Positions 1 to 10,206 of a DNA stretch of 64,000 bases are shown in pieces (the stretch's first letter is position 1; every line of letters starts with the position of its first letter). The DNA is taken from the NCBI GenBank assembly GCA_013368325.1, contig JAACJK010000177.1, forward strand, positions 1 through 64,000, in the 5' to 3' direction. Source of the DNA: Ephemerocybe angulata (lineage: Eukaryota > Basidiomycota > Agaricomycetes > Agaricales > Psathyrellaceae). The notes beneath the pieces are model-generated. The model searched no databases, was not told where the DNA came from, and saw only the letters and a program-made list of their open reading frames with translations. The translations under genes were made by a program, and so were the position numbers.

Positions 1-142
1 GGGGCCGAGCTCTAAACGAGGAAAGGATTCCAAGAAGGGAGAGGAAGGGACAACCAAAAGGACCAAGGTCAAAGTTGAGTCAAGTGGTCCAGCACGGCAA
101 AGGACGATGGCAAGGACGATGAAGACATGGAAGACGAGATGT
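1..142 (+). other. possible 3' end of an unidentified coding region
   Basis: The first 140 bases read as lysine-rich and then acidic protein in two plus frames. One frame ends in a run of Asp, Glu and Met residues before a TGA at about position 140. This could be the C-terminus of a gene starting outside the window. I cannot name it, and low-complexity DNA would look the same. Confidence 0.2.
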
Positions 143-386
143 GATGGAGTTTGAGTCTAACTGTTCAAATCTATGCTCAATTATTCCCCCGTTTTTTTTC
201 CGCGAAGAATAATCCTACAACGCCTGTCCCTTTATTCACCCAACCCATTTCGCACTAATTCTAGTATACACACACAATTTACACTTATTTCTTCGCTTGG
301 AAGCCGAAAAAGTGTGAAAACCCGTACATCTCAACGCCTCCTCGGAGTCGGGGACTGGCACTCGTTAGAGTGCCGTTACGATCCGT

Positions 387-1330
387 TTGGTTGACGTCGA
401 AATGTTGATGGGATGGGAGCGGTCGAGGTTCTCCCGTATAACACGACTCACTGCTGAAGCCATATACGGAAGATGGAAGCACCTCCTCCGTTTTGATCCC
501 ACCCGCCTAACACGAGGAAAGCTCGCCGAATTCGGACGTGCCGTGGCTGCAAAGGGGGCGCCATTGGACAATGTTGTGGCATTCATTGACGGAACCCGGC
601 AGAAGAACGCCCGCCCATCCCGTAATCAGCGACTTGTCTACAACGGATGGAAGCGTATCCATTGTCTCAAGTACCATGCTGTGCTTTCCCGAGGGTATCA
701 TTATCCATGTTTATGGGCCAGTCGATGGGCGGCACCATGATGAAACCGTCTTCAAGGAGAGTGGCCTTAGCACCCTGCTAGATGCTCACTTCTGGAAACC
801 AATGGCGAGCCACTTTTCATATATGGAGACCACGCGTATAGCATGGGTCCGCATGTCATGGCACCGTACACTACCACAGCAATCACACGCAATCAGAAAA
901 TCTTCAACGCCAAGATGTCACGAGTCTGCAAGTCCGTGGAATGGATTTTCAAGGAAGTAACACAACAATTCACCTACCTCGACTTTGCACATTCCCACAA
1001 GCTTTTGCTCACACCATCTGGTCTCTGGTACATGGTATCTATGTTACTCTGCAATGCGCACACAATCCTTCACTATCCTCAAATCCCCAATACTTCGCTT
1101 GTGCACCCCCAACCCTTACCGAGTACTTCACAGGTGGACCCATCGAGGATGCGGAGTTGAAGAGGTGGTCCAAAGACAGCATGTGGATGGAACACATGGC
1201 ACCAGTTGACGGTGAAACAGCAGAGGGCTTAACCGATGCAGAGATGGAGGAAATAGCGAAAGGCTTAGATCAGTTGGAGATGGAGGAAGGATCAGATATG
1301 GATGAAGACGATGAAGTTTTCACAGATTAG
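387..1330 (+). pseudogene. PIF/Harbinger-type DDE transposase, frameshifted
   Basis: This would encode the cut-and-paste nuclease of a PIF/Harbinger DNA transposon (DDE_Tnp_4 fold). The translation carries FIDGT (first Asp), YNGWKRIHCLKYHAV, HVYGPVDGRHHDETV, GDHAYS (second Asp) and VEWIFKEVTQQF (the Glu), then PPTLTEYFTGGPIED and an acidic tail ending at TAG 1330. The pieces lie in different frames: 387 to about 690, about 690-830, about 830-1090, then to the end. At least three frameshifts separate them, so no full enzyme can be made. No start codon with a convincing N-terminal domain was found upstream. The Myb/SANT-like gene pointing towards it on the other strand is the usual partner protein of such elements. 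Terminal repeats were not identified. The family call is firm from motif order; the boundaries are approximate. Confidence 0.75.
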
Positions 1331-1467
1331 ATCATTTATAGGCTACATATACATCTCTATTTCTTTAAGACTGCACCAAGAATGATTTTCATCATATCAT
1401 TCTGTTCCCTATCTTGCTCTATCTTTTGCCTTGTCAGTTCAGTCAGTGCCGCAGTTCCCTCAGTCAT

Positions 1468-2536
1468 TCAATCAAGTCGATCAACGAGCTGAGCTTGACG
1501 GGTCTCATCCCGTGCACGAGCTGCCTCAAGTGCAGCATTGTCTGACTTTGCACGTTGCTCGAGACTGTCACGGAGGATACTATTGGCAGTCCTTCGTACT
1601 TTTCGGGGGCGCCGATCACCACTGTCACCATCCATGTTCTCTTTCAGAGTCATTCATCGACAATGACCTGTCACGCCTGTAAGAACAATTAGCAAAAAAT
1701 TGGCAAAAAATTGAAATAGAATGAAAATAGGAACAAACAGTTACACACTTTCGTTGCTGGCCTTGATGCTCCCGAACGGTTGCACCAGGTAATTCAGCAA
1801 TGTCAGTGAGGGTGTCCCTCTTGACGGTACCTTTCATGGCCGCATCGCGAAGCTCCAGTGCTGCTTTTGTCTCTGCAGACGTATGGGACTTGGCACTGGC
1901 TGCTTTCCTTTCCTTCTCGTCCTCATGATCTTTGATAAGCACTGCAATTGTTGTCAACCTCTGCAATGTCCGTGTCAGAAGAGTGATTTGATCGTTGCAT
2001 GCTATGATGCGTACCATGATATGTTCATTTACATCTTCATTTGTTCCGGTATCTTGAAGAGAGCGTGCTTCGTTCCGCTACAAACATAGCAAGCGCATAT
2101 ATTCAGTAATGAAGATGAAAATGAGCTAATACAAGTCATATACCTTATGAGCATCCATAATGACCTTGAAGCGCGCTCGGCATGCGGCGCCTGTTCGGTC
2201 AATCGATGTACCTCCGTTCTGGGCAGTGTGCCGGCGCATCGTGTCTGCCAATATTTCCAAGCTTCTTGAATGGGAGCACCCTTACTCTCCAGGAACGGTT
2301 TCAGGGTCATGCCTCCTCGATGAAGCACGGTCTTGCCATGCACGCCAGTTTGGCTGCCTCGCATTTCTGACCTGCTTCGAAACACGGTCAGGTGATGGGG
2401 ACCGCGATGGGAGGTAGGCGCATCATTGCCGATGCGAACTGGAGCCCTGCATGGTCGGCTCCGGTTCCTGCTCACTGGGTACAGGAGATGGGGAAGGAGA
2501 GGGGTTCTGAGCAGTTTGGCGTCTTGTTCGTGGCAT
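1468..2536 (-). pseudogene. Myb/SANT-like partner protein of the Harbinger element, degraded
   Basis: Minus-strand gene converging on the Harbinger transposase. An ATG at 2536 opens a Pro/Ser-rich N-terminus. The segment around 2330-2160 reads as a Myb/SANT-like DNA-binding helix set, with GTSIDRTGAACRARFKVIMD just before a likely intron. Later exons give a Lys/Glu-rich coiled-coil tail (around 2017-1750 and 1653-1468, TGA at 1468-1470). In the family such proteins bind element ends and bring the transposase into the nucleus. Pieces of the Myb region sit in two frames, and the first exon runs into a stop at about 2425, so the gene looks broken. Intron positions were not all fixed. The identity rests on the SANT-like segment and the pairing with the transposase. 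Confidence 0.55.
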
Positions 2537-2677
2537 TTGTGGAGTGTGAGAGAAGTATTCTGGGATGTCTAGTAGTAGTTGTATTCGAAACAAACTTAAG
2601 ACGTGAGCCACTGAAATAGCCATCAGCCGGCCACAGACGCACCCCACACATCGTCATTTTGCCATGGGTGGCTGCCC

Positions 2678-4742
2678 GTGGCTCCCTCCACACAACGTCC
2701 TATTGACTTGCCCATTTCGCAGCCCTATCGTTTGATACCGACCAGGAAGAATATCACAGAGGAAGAGCAGAAGGACATGAACAATGGGAAGGCATTCTTT
2801 CTGCATGAAGAGATCTCCGCCAGTCAATTGATCATGCTGGGAATCGCCCTGGAAGAACAGCAGTGCGTAAACTGCACAATACCTCCTCCACCCGCTAACC
2901 TTCGCCCAGACGTAAACTTTCCATGCAGTGGAAAGGGAAGACATCAACTCGGACCGACAACAAACGCGCGAACATCACAGTACAAGTACGATACTACTAC
3001 GTCAAAAGATAGAGCTACGGACCCCCAACAACAGTGCATGTCCAAGCATGACAGCCCTTTTCCTTCCCTCATCAATCCTCGGCATCAGATCCAAGCACCC
3101 ACGATTCCGCAACTACTCGTTCAGGCATGCGACCCACGGCTGTACGAGCTGGAATGGTGACTTCGTTGTGCCCAAGCAGTCGATGCCCTTCGGACTCTTT
3201 GCGATGGGTCTCCTCCTCCGAGCGTACCTCTACCAGGACAAGAAGCGGTTTCAACGGGGGCAGGTGGCGAATACCCGGTCGAACGGACTGATCGAGAGGG
3301 TGACGATGCAGATTCAGGCATCGGCTGACCGGTACCGGTCAGCTCAGTCAGCGATATGGGCACTGGGGGGCGCACCTTGGACGTGACCTATACACCGAGC
3401 AATATCCGATCCTCTCCCCCGAGGATGTACGTAGCTTGCGAGAGGATGAGGATGAGGCCGATGGCGCCACTACTGGTCGCTGTGGCGAAGACGCCGGCTG
3501 ATGTCGGACGAGCGACGAGCAGAGAGCAGAGAGCAGAGGAGCAGAGGTCGGACGAGCGACGAGCAGCGATGCAGATACAAGGGCTGTATAGTCAAAGGTA
3601 AATAGAATACAGGGGGTAGGAGCAAAGCGACTATGTACCTGTATAGTCAAAGAGATCAAGTGGGGAATAATGAACGAGTAGCTACGAGTATATATGTGTC
3701 CAGATGATCTCGAACGAAAATAGAACAATAGAATGATCCAAAGAACAATAGAGTCCATATGAGTCGATATGACTAAAGGCAGCGCGCGAGCAGTGCGCCT
3801 GAGAACAAAGGTGTGAACAAGGTGTGAACGTGCTGTGCACGAGAATAAGAAGCGCGAACGTGCTGTGCATGAAGTGAGGGGAAGGCTCAGAAGAGCGAAG
3901 GCAGTATGAAGGTGTGCAAGGGTGTGCAAAGGTGTGCAAGAGTGTGCAGGAATGCGCACGAATGAATAGTAAAGGAAGAAATGAAAGGAAAAGAAGAGAA
4001 AATAAGTAGGCTGACCGGTGTTCACGACAGTCGCAGCAAGAACAAGCCAAAAAAGGGCGACACCATGGAGTCCGGTAAGGTCAGAGACCACCCGAACGGT
4101 GTCCTGGATATGGAGAACCAGAGGGGTTGGAGAAGGGTCCAGCGCCCCCGCCGATGTGGTCAGCTCGGCGGTGGCTGAACAGTTCCAAGGCGAGCTCAAT
4201 GAAGGTCAGTCAAAAGCCCCTTCGTTGTGTAACAAACACTCACCACATTCGATATAGCTGTCAAAATCGAGTGGTGCAAGAGTTGTGCCCGGAGCATGTG
4301 ATGGGCAGAGGAGGTGGAGCTCGTTGTAGAGGAGATGAGCCGGGTTAAAGCTTCGTTCGAGCACCGCACTTCAGAATGGGATAAACGGGCGGTGGAGGCA
4401 AGGATAATCGCACCTGGGGTTGAGATAGAGCAGGGTGAGATCGACCCTCTTCTCATCGAAGGCCGTATTGCGTACGCTACCCAGCAAGCAGCCCAATTCC
4501 ATGCAATGCGGGCATTCTGCGAGAAGCGATGGGTGCTGGTTTCTCAATTCGTTTCTTCCGGTGGAACGACAGCGTTGTCGGAAGGCGCAGGAGTGGCGGA
4601 GAAGCGGGCAGTAGATGGCGAGGCATTGGGTGTGGAGGACGACGACGACGACGATGACGACGACGATGACAATGATGACGACGATGATGAAGAGGAAGAC
4701 GGCGATGGCGACGATGCTGACAGTGATGTCGATGGTCTCTGA
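2678..4742 (+). pseudogene. KDZ-like transposase remnant split by a solo LTR
   Basis: Scattered plus-strand coding pieces fit the C-terminal half of a fungal KDZ (Kyakuja-Dileera-Zisupton) type protein. About 3180-3380 reads MPFGLFAMGLLLRAYL and SADRYRSAQSAIWALGG. In another frame follows TEQYPILSPEDVRSLRED up to 3480. The frame resumes after the LTR at 4030 with SWIWRTRGVGEGSS, and after a probable intron (about 4204-4300) with ELVVEEMSRVKASFEHR. The end is an Asp-rich tail closing at 4742. A further open piece at 2678-2870 (KAFFLHEEISASQL) may be more of the same gene. Frame changes and the LTR show it is dead. I know this block order from basidiomycete KDZ proteins, but the catalytic core is absent here, so the family name is moderate. 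Confidence 0.45.
3481..4029 (-). mobile_element. solo LTR of a Ty3/gypsy element, 549 bp
   Basis: On the minus strand it runs from TGTCGTGAAC to GCCACA. It matches the LTR at 61744-62293 along its whole length (549 against 550 bp) with only scattered differences by eye. Direct 5-bp target duplications GTCGC flank it at 3476-3480 and 4030-4034. No internal retrotransposon sequence remains, so this is a solo LTR left by LTR-LTR recombination. It interrupts the KDZ-like gene. Confidence 0.92.
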
Positions 4743-6195
4743 TGGTGGCTGTGTGATTGACAGAAACGACCGATCGCCGGTGCACCGTAGGCGCCGGCGC
4801 TAAAGTCAGCGGTTTCCATATTCCCCCATTTGCATTCAGTTGGTGGGCGGGAGGGGTATATATAGGTTGTACGGGATATCAGGTGGCTGTACTATAGTGA
4901 GAGGGGCATTGCAATTTGCAAAACCCTCTAATGAGAGGCTGATATGCAAATATCATTTCCCTCTCATGAGAGGCCCTGGTTGCAACCAGGTGATGTACTC
5001 AGGTGTTCTTTTGGACACTCCCGTACCCCAGGCGCCCAAACCGAGAATTTCGACCTCTGGTCCAAAATTTCCATTCCGACAGCCCCTTGAGGCTAATTGA
5101 TTAAATTTTAAGGATGGATGTGCAAGGATGAAATTTTCAACTCCAAAAGCGGTCGCGGGTAATGGAGATAATGTTCCGCATATGGATAGAGGCTGTGGTG
5201 CGTCGACTGTGCACAGGGCGTGTGCTCTAATTAGAGCGTAAACTGCAAACTTCGTTTTGCTTTAATTAGAGCGCCGTGTTGCAAACATGTCGCGTTATCT
5301 GGTGAAATATTTTTTTCAGACCTCAAAGGGGACCCTACCTACCCTATGTAAGCATCAAAATCGCCAAATCGGGTAATTCCATCAAATTTGTAGGCAAATT
5401 GTGCACCGGAAATTCCCCGGTAACTTCCGGATTTGGTAGCCGGTCATACAGTGCGCACACACTATTCTGACCTCAGTATATATCTAAAACTATATAGAAC
5501 TGTTTCAGAGACTATAGAAATACTATTTCATAACAATAGGCACTCATTTTTGTCCTATTCCTACCCAAAATAGCCCATATAAGCCCTAAAATTAGGGTTT
5601 GTCGGGGGGTATAAATATTTTTTTCCCTACCACGAGGAGGGGGGTACCTACCTAACGTCCGGTCGGATTTTTGAAGGCCGGGACCCCCTTGCCCGAAACA
5701 GCTCTACAGTCGGCACGATGATATTCCCACCTAGATACTCGCGAACACTGCCTGGGAAATAGCGTGGAAATAGTCAATATATTTCCATGCTATTTCCGAA
5801 TAAAGTAGTCTAGAGAAATCGCAACTGTATTTCCACCATATTTCGCTCTCAATATAGTCAAGAAATACTGAATATCATTTGTTGCTTTTCGGTGCTCAAA
5901 TTGGGTAGCAGATTGCATATATAGATTGATATTTCTAGCTTGAAATATATATTTTTAGAATATTTCTCATAGAAATAATTTAGAAATACTTCGAGCATTT
6001 CCACACTATTTCCACACTATTTCTTCCTGAAATAGCCTCCCACCCACGCAGGGGAAGCAATTTTGGGACTTTGCGCGAGGAGAATCCTTCAGACATGGAA
6101 TACCCGCACTCGAGTATTGTAGTATGCGCGCTGCGTACATTGGCAATGCGAGAGTAGTCCGATGTGCGCACTAGAGACTCAACGATTCAGATTCG
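4743..6195. other. non-coding, AT-rich stretch
   Basis: No supported gene. The first part carries the composite palindrome array described separately. The part from 5300 to 6050 is AT-rich with repeated short words such as ATTTCC and AAATA. A homopyrimidine/homopurine strip sits near 5600-5650. No terminal repeats that would define an element were found. Confidence 0.5.
4926..5284. repeat. four copies of a palindrome plus TGCAA composite motif
   Basis: Four 12-base palindromic or near-palindromic cores lie at 4926-4937 (CTCTAATGAGAG), 4961-4972 (CTCTCATGAGAG), 5225-5236 (CTCTAATTAGAG) and 5260-5271 (CTTTAATTAGAG). Each is followed, after 7, 8, 7 and 8 bases, by TGCAA (4945, 4981, 5244, 5280). 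A perfect 16-base palindrome at 4975-4990 overlaps the second unit. The copies form two pairs, spaced 35 bp apart each, and the pairs are about 300 bp apart. Binding sites for a dimeric protein or repeat-element ends are possible; function is unknown. Confidence 0.65.
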
Positions 6196-6199
6196 TCGC

Positions 6200-6440
6200 T
6201 TTGAGTGTATAAATGAGGGAGAGGAATGGACGTGCACGGGGACGAGCGGATGCACAGCAAAAGGGATGGATGCACCTAATATGGAAGGGAGGACGGTCAA
6301 TCAGTGTGAGCCAATATGAAGGTATGTGTGTTGGAGGAAGGCTTTCTGATGGCAGGGAAGAGGGACGGCGTTGGGATCGCCAACGCTACTGATATGCGCA
6401 GGATCAGTGAACGTCGCGATGGCTTGATGCGACTTGGGAT
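6200..6440 (+). repeat. dispersed repeat, copy A
   Basis: This stretch aligns by eye with 27780-27995. Shared blocks are GGACGAGCGGAT-like, GAGCCAAT(A/G)TGAAGG, (T/C)GTTGGAGGA and AGAGGGACGGCGTTGGGATC, then AGGATCAGTG after a variable segment. A GT...AG pair between the last two blocks in both copies looks like a short intron, so the repeat may come from a spliced gene or element. The LINE inserted just downstream of this copy. Confidence 0.6.
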
Positions 6441-6960
6441 CACTGCTCACAGATGCGGGGTGTGCCTCCTCGAGAATGCCTAGCACGATGACGAACCAGC
6501 GTAGAGCATGAACGACGAACGCTAGGGGGCTCCTTGATCCTGTACCACCATCATCTGGTGGTTTTCCCACGCTTGGGAACAGGACTGGGACGGAGCAAAA
6601 CCACCCTCCTGCCTCCATTCTGGAGGTAGGAACGACGAGTGGGCTCCAGGGTCACCACCAACCGCCCCCCGACAGAAATAACGCTAGATCTCTGCTCAAG
6701 ATGGGCCATTATCGCCCCAGTCCTCCCTTGAAAGAGCACCAAACGTGCCCTCGACCCACTCGCCTCCCCCCAACCATGAGGCACTCCTAGCCTCAGGTGA
6801 CTGGAGATCGAGCACGGGCGAAGCCTCACGCGCCAGGAGAACAAAGGAGAAAACGCGTCGTCGGGGTATGAAAAGGTACGCTCCGCGTATATAAGTGGTA
6901 CTCCCCCACCGAACGCTCTCTCTCTTTCATCCCAGATTCACAACCATCCAAGCAACCACA

Positions 6961-9600
6961 ATGTCTTCTAACAACTCCAACGCCCCCACCAACAACCCCT
7001 TTGAGGTCCTCGAAGTTCAGGACCCTAAGGATTCCCCCCCTCACATGTCGTACCTCGCCGCGGCGAAGAACACCTCGCCGAACGGTTCCTCGAGGACCCC
7101 CTTCACCATAACCCACAATACCTCCGCTCCCAATCTCGCCCCTGTCCAGAACACTCAAGAGACCGAGGTCGCGATCCGCGCCGCGTCCATCCAGAACGCC
7201 CAGGAGGCCATGGCCGCGATCCGACTCGCGTCAAAGGAACCCAACACCCCCTCCCCGGAGGAGGGGTCCTCCACCAAACCCTCCAACGCCACCACCAAAT
7301 CGCGTGCCACGGGCAAGAAAGGCGGAAGATCGAACGCCTCAGGCCCCAACGCGGGTAAGCCTCACACAAAGCCCCTCGGCGCGCAAACCACCCTCATGGA
7401 TTTCTACAAAGGGAGGACCACCAACGAGGGCGTCGATGACTCCGCAAGGAAGACCCGCCAGGCCACAAAGGCAACCCAACAGTCCAAGATCCCTATCTCC
7501 GAGATGGGGAGGATCTCGAAGAGGAGGAACACCGAGGTCGAGGACCTGGAGCCCCAACCCTCCCCGACGAAGAAGAGCTTCCCTGCAGTCGGTTCCACCG
7601 CTACCATCCCCGTGAACGAGCCCACTCATGCCGAGGCGAATAACCGCGTCGAAGCCGCCCCCTCGGGAGCTCAGGTCACGGCCCACTCCGTCGCCCCCCA
7701 CACCACGGTGCCGCCCACCCCGAGGAACGAGACCCCCCGCCCAGCCCCCCAGGCCGAGCCACAAACTGAGCGTCCTCCCTCCCCCGTCCCCTTCACCGCT
7801 GAAGAGAAAGGAAAGGGGAAGATGTTCCCGTCGTACCCCGAAGCGGACATGGAGATCGACGAGACCATGCAACGCGTCGAGACCTACCTTGATGAATTCG
7901 AGTTCCAACAGGAAGCAGGTACGCCGCACCAGGCATAAAGATCCGAACCCCTTCTTACCCCGCCTCCAATCCAGATATTCTTGATGACGACGAGTTCGAT
8001 CTCGAGGATTCCCCAGACCCCGAGACGATGGACGTCGATGAAGACGACGATGCAACCTCCGTCAGTAGCTACCACACCGTCGTCCCCAGACAATCCAACA
8101 CATCCGGTGCTCACCCCAAGATGCCGTCCATCCCCCTACACACCACGTTGTCATCGGCACCCCGGTCATGACGACAAAGACCACGGTTCAGACCCACTCC
8201 CAGTCTAGCAGCAACGGGAACATCAACCCTCCTGCCACGGCCAGCACTCACGCCGCCGCAAATACATACGCCGCTGCAAACGTAGCCGCTAACGCGCACG
8301 CTGTCGCAAACGCCCACGCCGTCGCGAACGCCCATGCTGCCGCGAACGCACAGGTCCCTCCACTGGCACCCCCTCCCCTGAACATCCATAAGGCGGAGAA
8401 CAACCCCCTCCTTAACCCGAACCCTACCCCCGGCCTGTATATGCCCTCTGAAGTGCCCGAGTCCGGCTATCCGAAGGTCCAGTGCGATGCTCGGCACATC
8501 TTCGAACGAGTGGATCCCAACTCCATCGACCTCATGAAGGACATCGGCGGGGCGAAGTTCTGGATTCTCCTCGCGCACGACCGCCCCAACTCGGAGCTCT
8601 ACAACCGGGACGGCCATCTTGGCGCTATGATCAAGAACGTTCTCAAGGATGCGCAACCAAAATTCCTCCGCATGCTCCCCGACCCCCGCTTCCCCCCGAC
8701 TCTGCCACGGGACCCAAACGTCCGCAAGGAATCCTCGCCTACAACATGACCAATGAGCAGGCCGACTATATGGTAGAACGAGGCGGCATCGACACCCCCA
8801 CTTGCTGGGCCATCACTCTCCCTTTCGCCCTCAGCAACGCGGCGTACGTCGGCTGTTTCGACAACATCCCCCCAAGCCAAGACGGCTCTAACGTGGAAGA
8901 CGAGATAACAGCCATGGTCCGTAAGACTCTCCTTGCCGAATCGGTCACCCTCCAGTCCAAACTCGACGCGATCCCGGCTGACGTCCCCAAGACTGAGTAC
9001 ATCGACTGGGTCCTCCGGTCAATCAGAGTTTCCAGCTTCCAACCCTCCATCGGCGGCTCCACCAGGCCCGTCTACCGGATCTACATCCGCTCCCCCACCT
9101 TTGACCCCAACGTCCACAACTCCGAGTTCCTCGCATTCTATTACAAGCAGAACTACAGGGGCGAAAACTTCATCGCCCGTTTCTCCCAGCTCAACTGGCT
9201 TTGCAACGCCTGCAAGAGTATCGATCACCCTCACGGCCTTTGTCCCTTCACCACGATCCCAGGCTTCCACAATAAGAGGCTCAACGTACACGGCGTCACC
9301 ATCACGGATGCCCCGGTCCAAGCCCCAGCGACCATCAACGTTACGAGTCTCTCCACCCCGGATGAGACGACCACCCAGTCCTTCATGGACATCTACGCCA
9401 GACAGGCTAGCTCCTCCCTGCCTCCCTCCACCTCCAACTACGACGCCGAGAGCTCCCAGGGAGGATGGAGCCAGGTCCCCGCACGAGGGCGCGGAAGGGG
9501 CCGTGGAAATGGAGGAGGGAGGGGCCGAGGCGGCTATAGGGGAGGTCGCGGCGGCAGAGGTGGCTACCAGAACGCCGACTATGACGCCGGATGGTTCTAA
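6961..9600 (+). pseudogene. LINE ORF1, gag-like RNA-binding protein, three frame breaks
   Basis: ORF1 of the LINE should coat the element RNA. The start is ATG 6961 in a good context (CACAATGTC). The N-terminal third is Ser/Thr/Pro-rich. An Ala-Asn repeat (AAANTYAAANVAANAHA) lies near 8250-8350. A folded region follows, then a retroviral-type knuckle CX2CX4HX4C (CNACKSIDHPHGLC, about 9200-9240). The C-terminus is an RGG-rich tail (9480-9600). The reading frame goes from frame 1 to 3 near 7918, to 2 near 8115, and back to 1 near 8695. Each step equals the loss of one base, and the last two fall in runs of C. Restoring one base at each would give a single ORF of about 880 codons. This is either decay or homopolymer error in the assembly. 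Confidence 0.8.
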
Positions 9601-10206
9601 GGCTCTGGATACCCACTAACATCCCACGTAACGACCTCCTCATGAACGACTGTGCGCCCTCCCTATGACCGACTGACCTTTGACTCTTCGAACCCGCCCA
9701 TCTGTTCTCTCTTCTATCGGACCTCCTCTTGTTAACAGTACTCATGCCTCGCTCTCTCTATGCGTCCACTCTTCTTTCCGTATTTACGACTGACCCGTTG
9801 CTATGCCGTTCTATGACTATGCTTGCACCACCTTATGATACACGTACTACCGTCTCCATTTCTGTTTACCTCACGGCGACGAACTCATCATGCGAGACTC
9901 GTTGACCGTTCTCGCTGGACTCTCTATTATTTCCGCTACCGAGTATTAGTGCCCAATACATCGTTTGTCGCCCCTCACTTCACAGGCACGAAAGATAAGA
10001 ATGATCCATAAACGACGATCCTACAAACAAAGACAGACCGGGAGCCCACACCATAGGCCAAATATAGACTTATAATTACACGGGATGGCGCCCAAATATA
10101 CTGGCTCTTAGGAGGACAGGAAAGCGCTGTTAGTCCCATACCTCCAGTGGTAGCTATGGAGTAAACTCAGCTCCGGGTTCGGTAAGCGTTGGTAGCGCCC
10201 CCATAA
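9601..10206 (+). other. LINE inter-ORF spacer
   Basis: There are about 600 bases between the ORF1 stop and the open frame of ORF2. No ORF here has recognisable protein features. A spacer this long is unlike the short or overlapping ORF junctions of many LINEs, and ORF2 has no AUG ahead of its first domain, so translation of ORF2 may need reinitiation or a non-AUG start. Confidence 0.5.

Noticed and set aside
3348..4199. Long minus-strand ORF of 283 codons
   Set aside because: It lies across the solo LTR and the KDZ-like gene, and its translation is Ser/Leu/His low complexity from the LTR repeats. The same ORF recurs in the LTR at 61744-62293.
4636..4720. Asp-coding GAC/GAT repeat as a microsatellite locus of its own
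   Set aside because: It is in frame with the KDZ-like C-terminal piece and such acidic tails are usual there.
7919..7974. A 56-base GT...AG interval in LINE ORF1 that restores the frame if removed
   Set aside because: A retrotransposed RNA should have lost introns, no good branch site is present, and a single missing G near 7918 explains the shift as well. It also would not explain the other two shifts.
7339..8055. Minus-strand ORF of 238 codons opposite LINE ORF1
   Set aside because: Gly/Arg-rich translation mirrors the GC-rich ORF1; it has no domain and no independent support.
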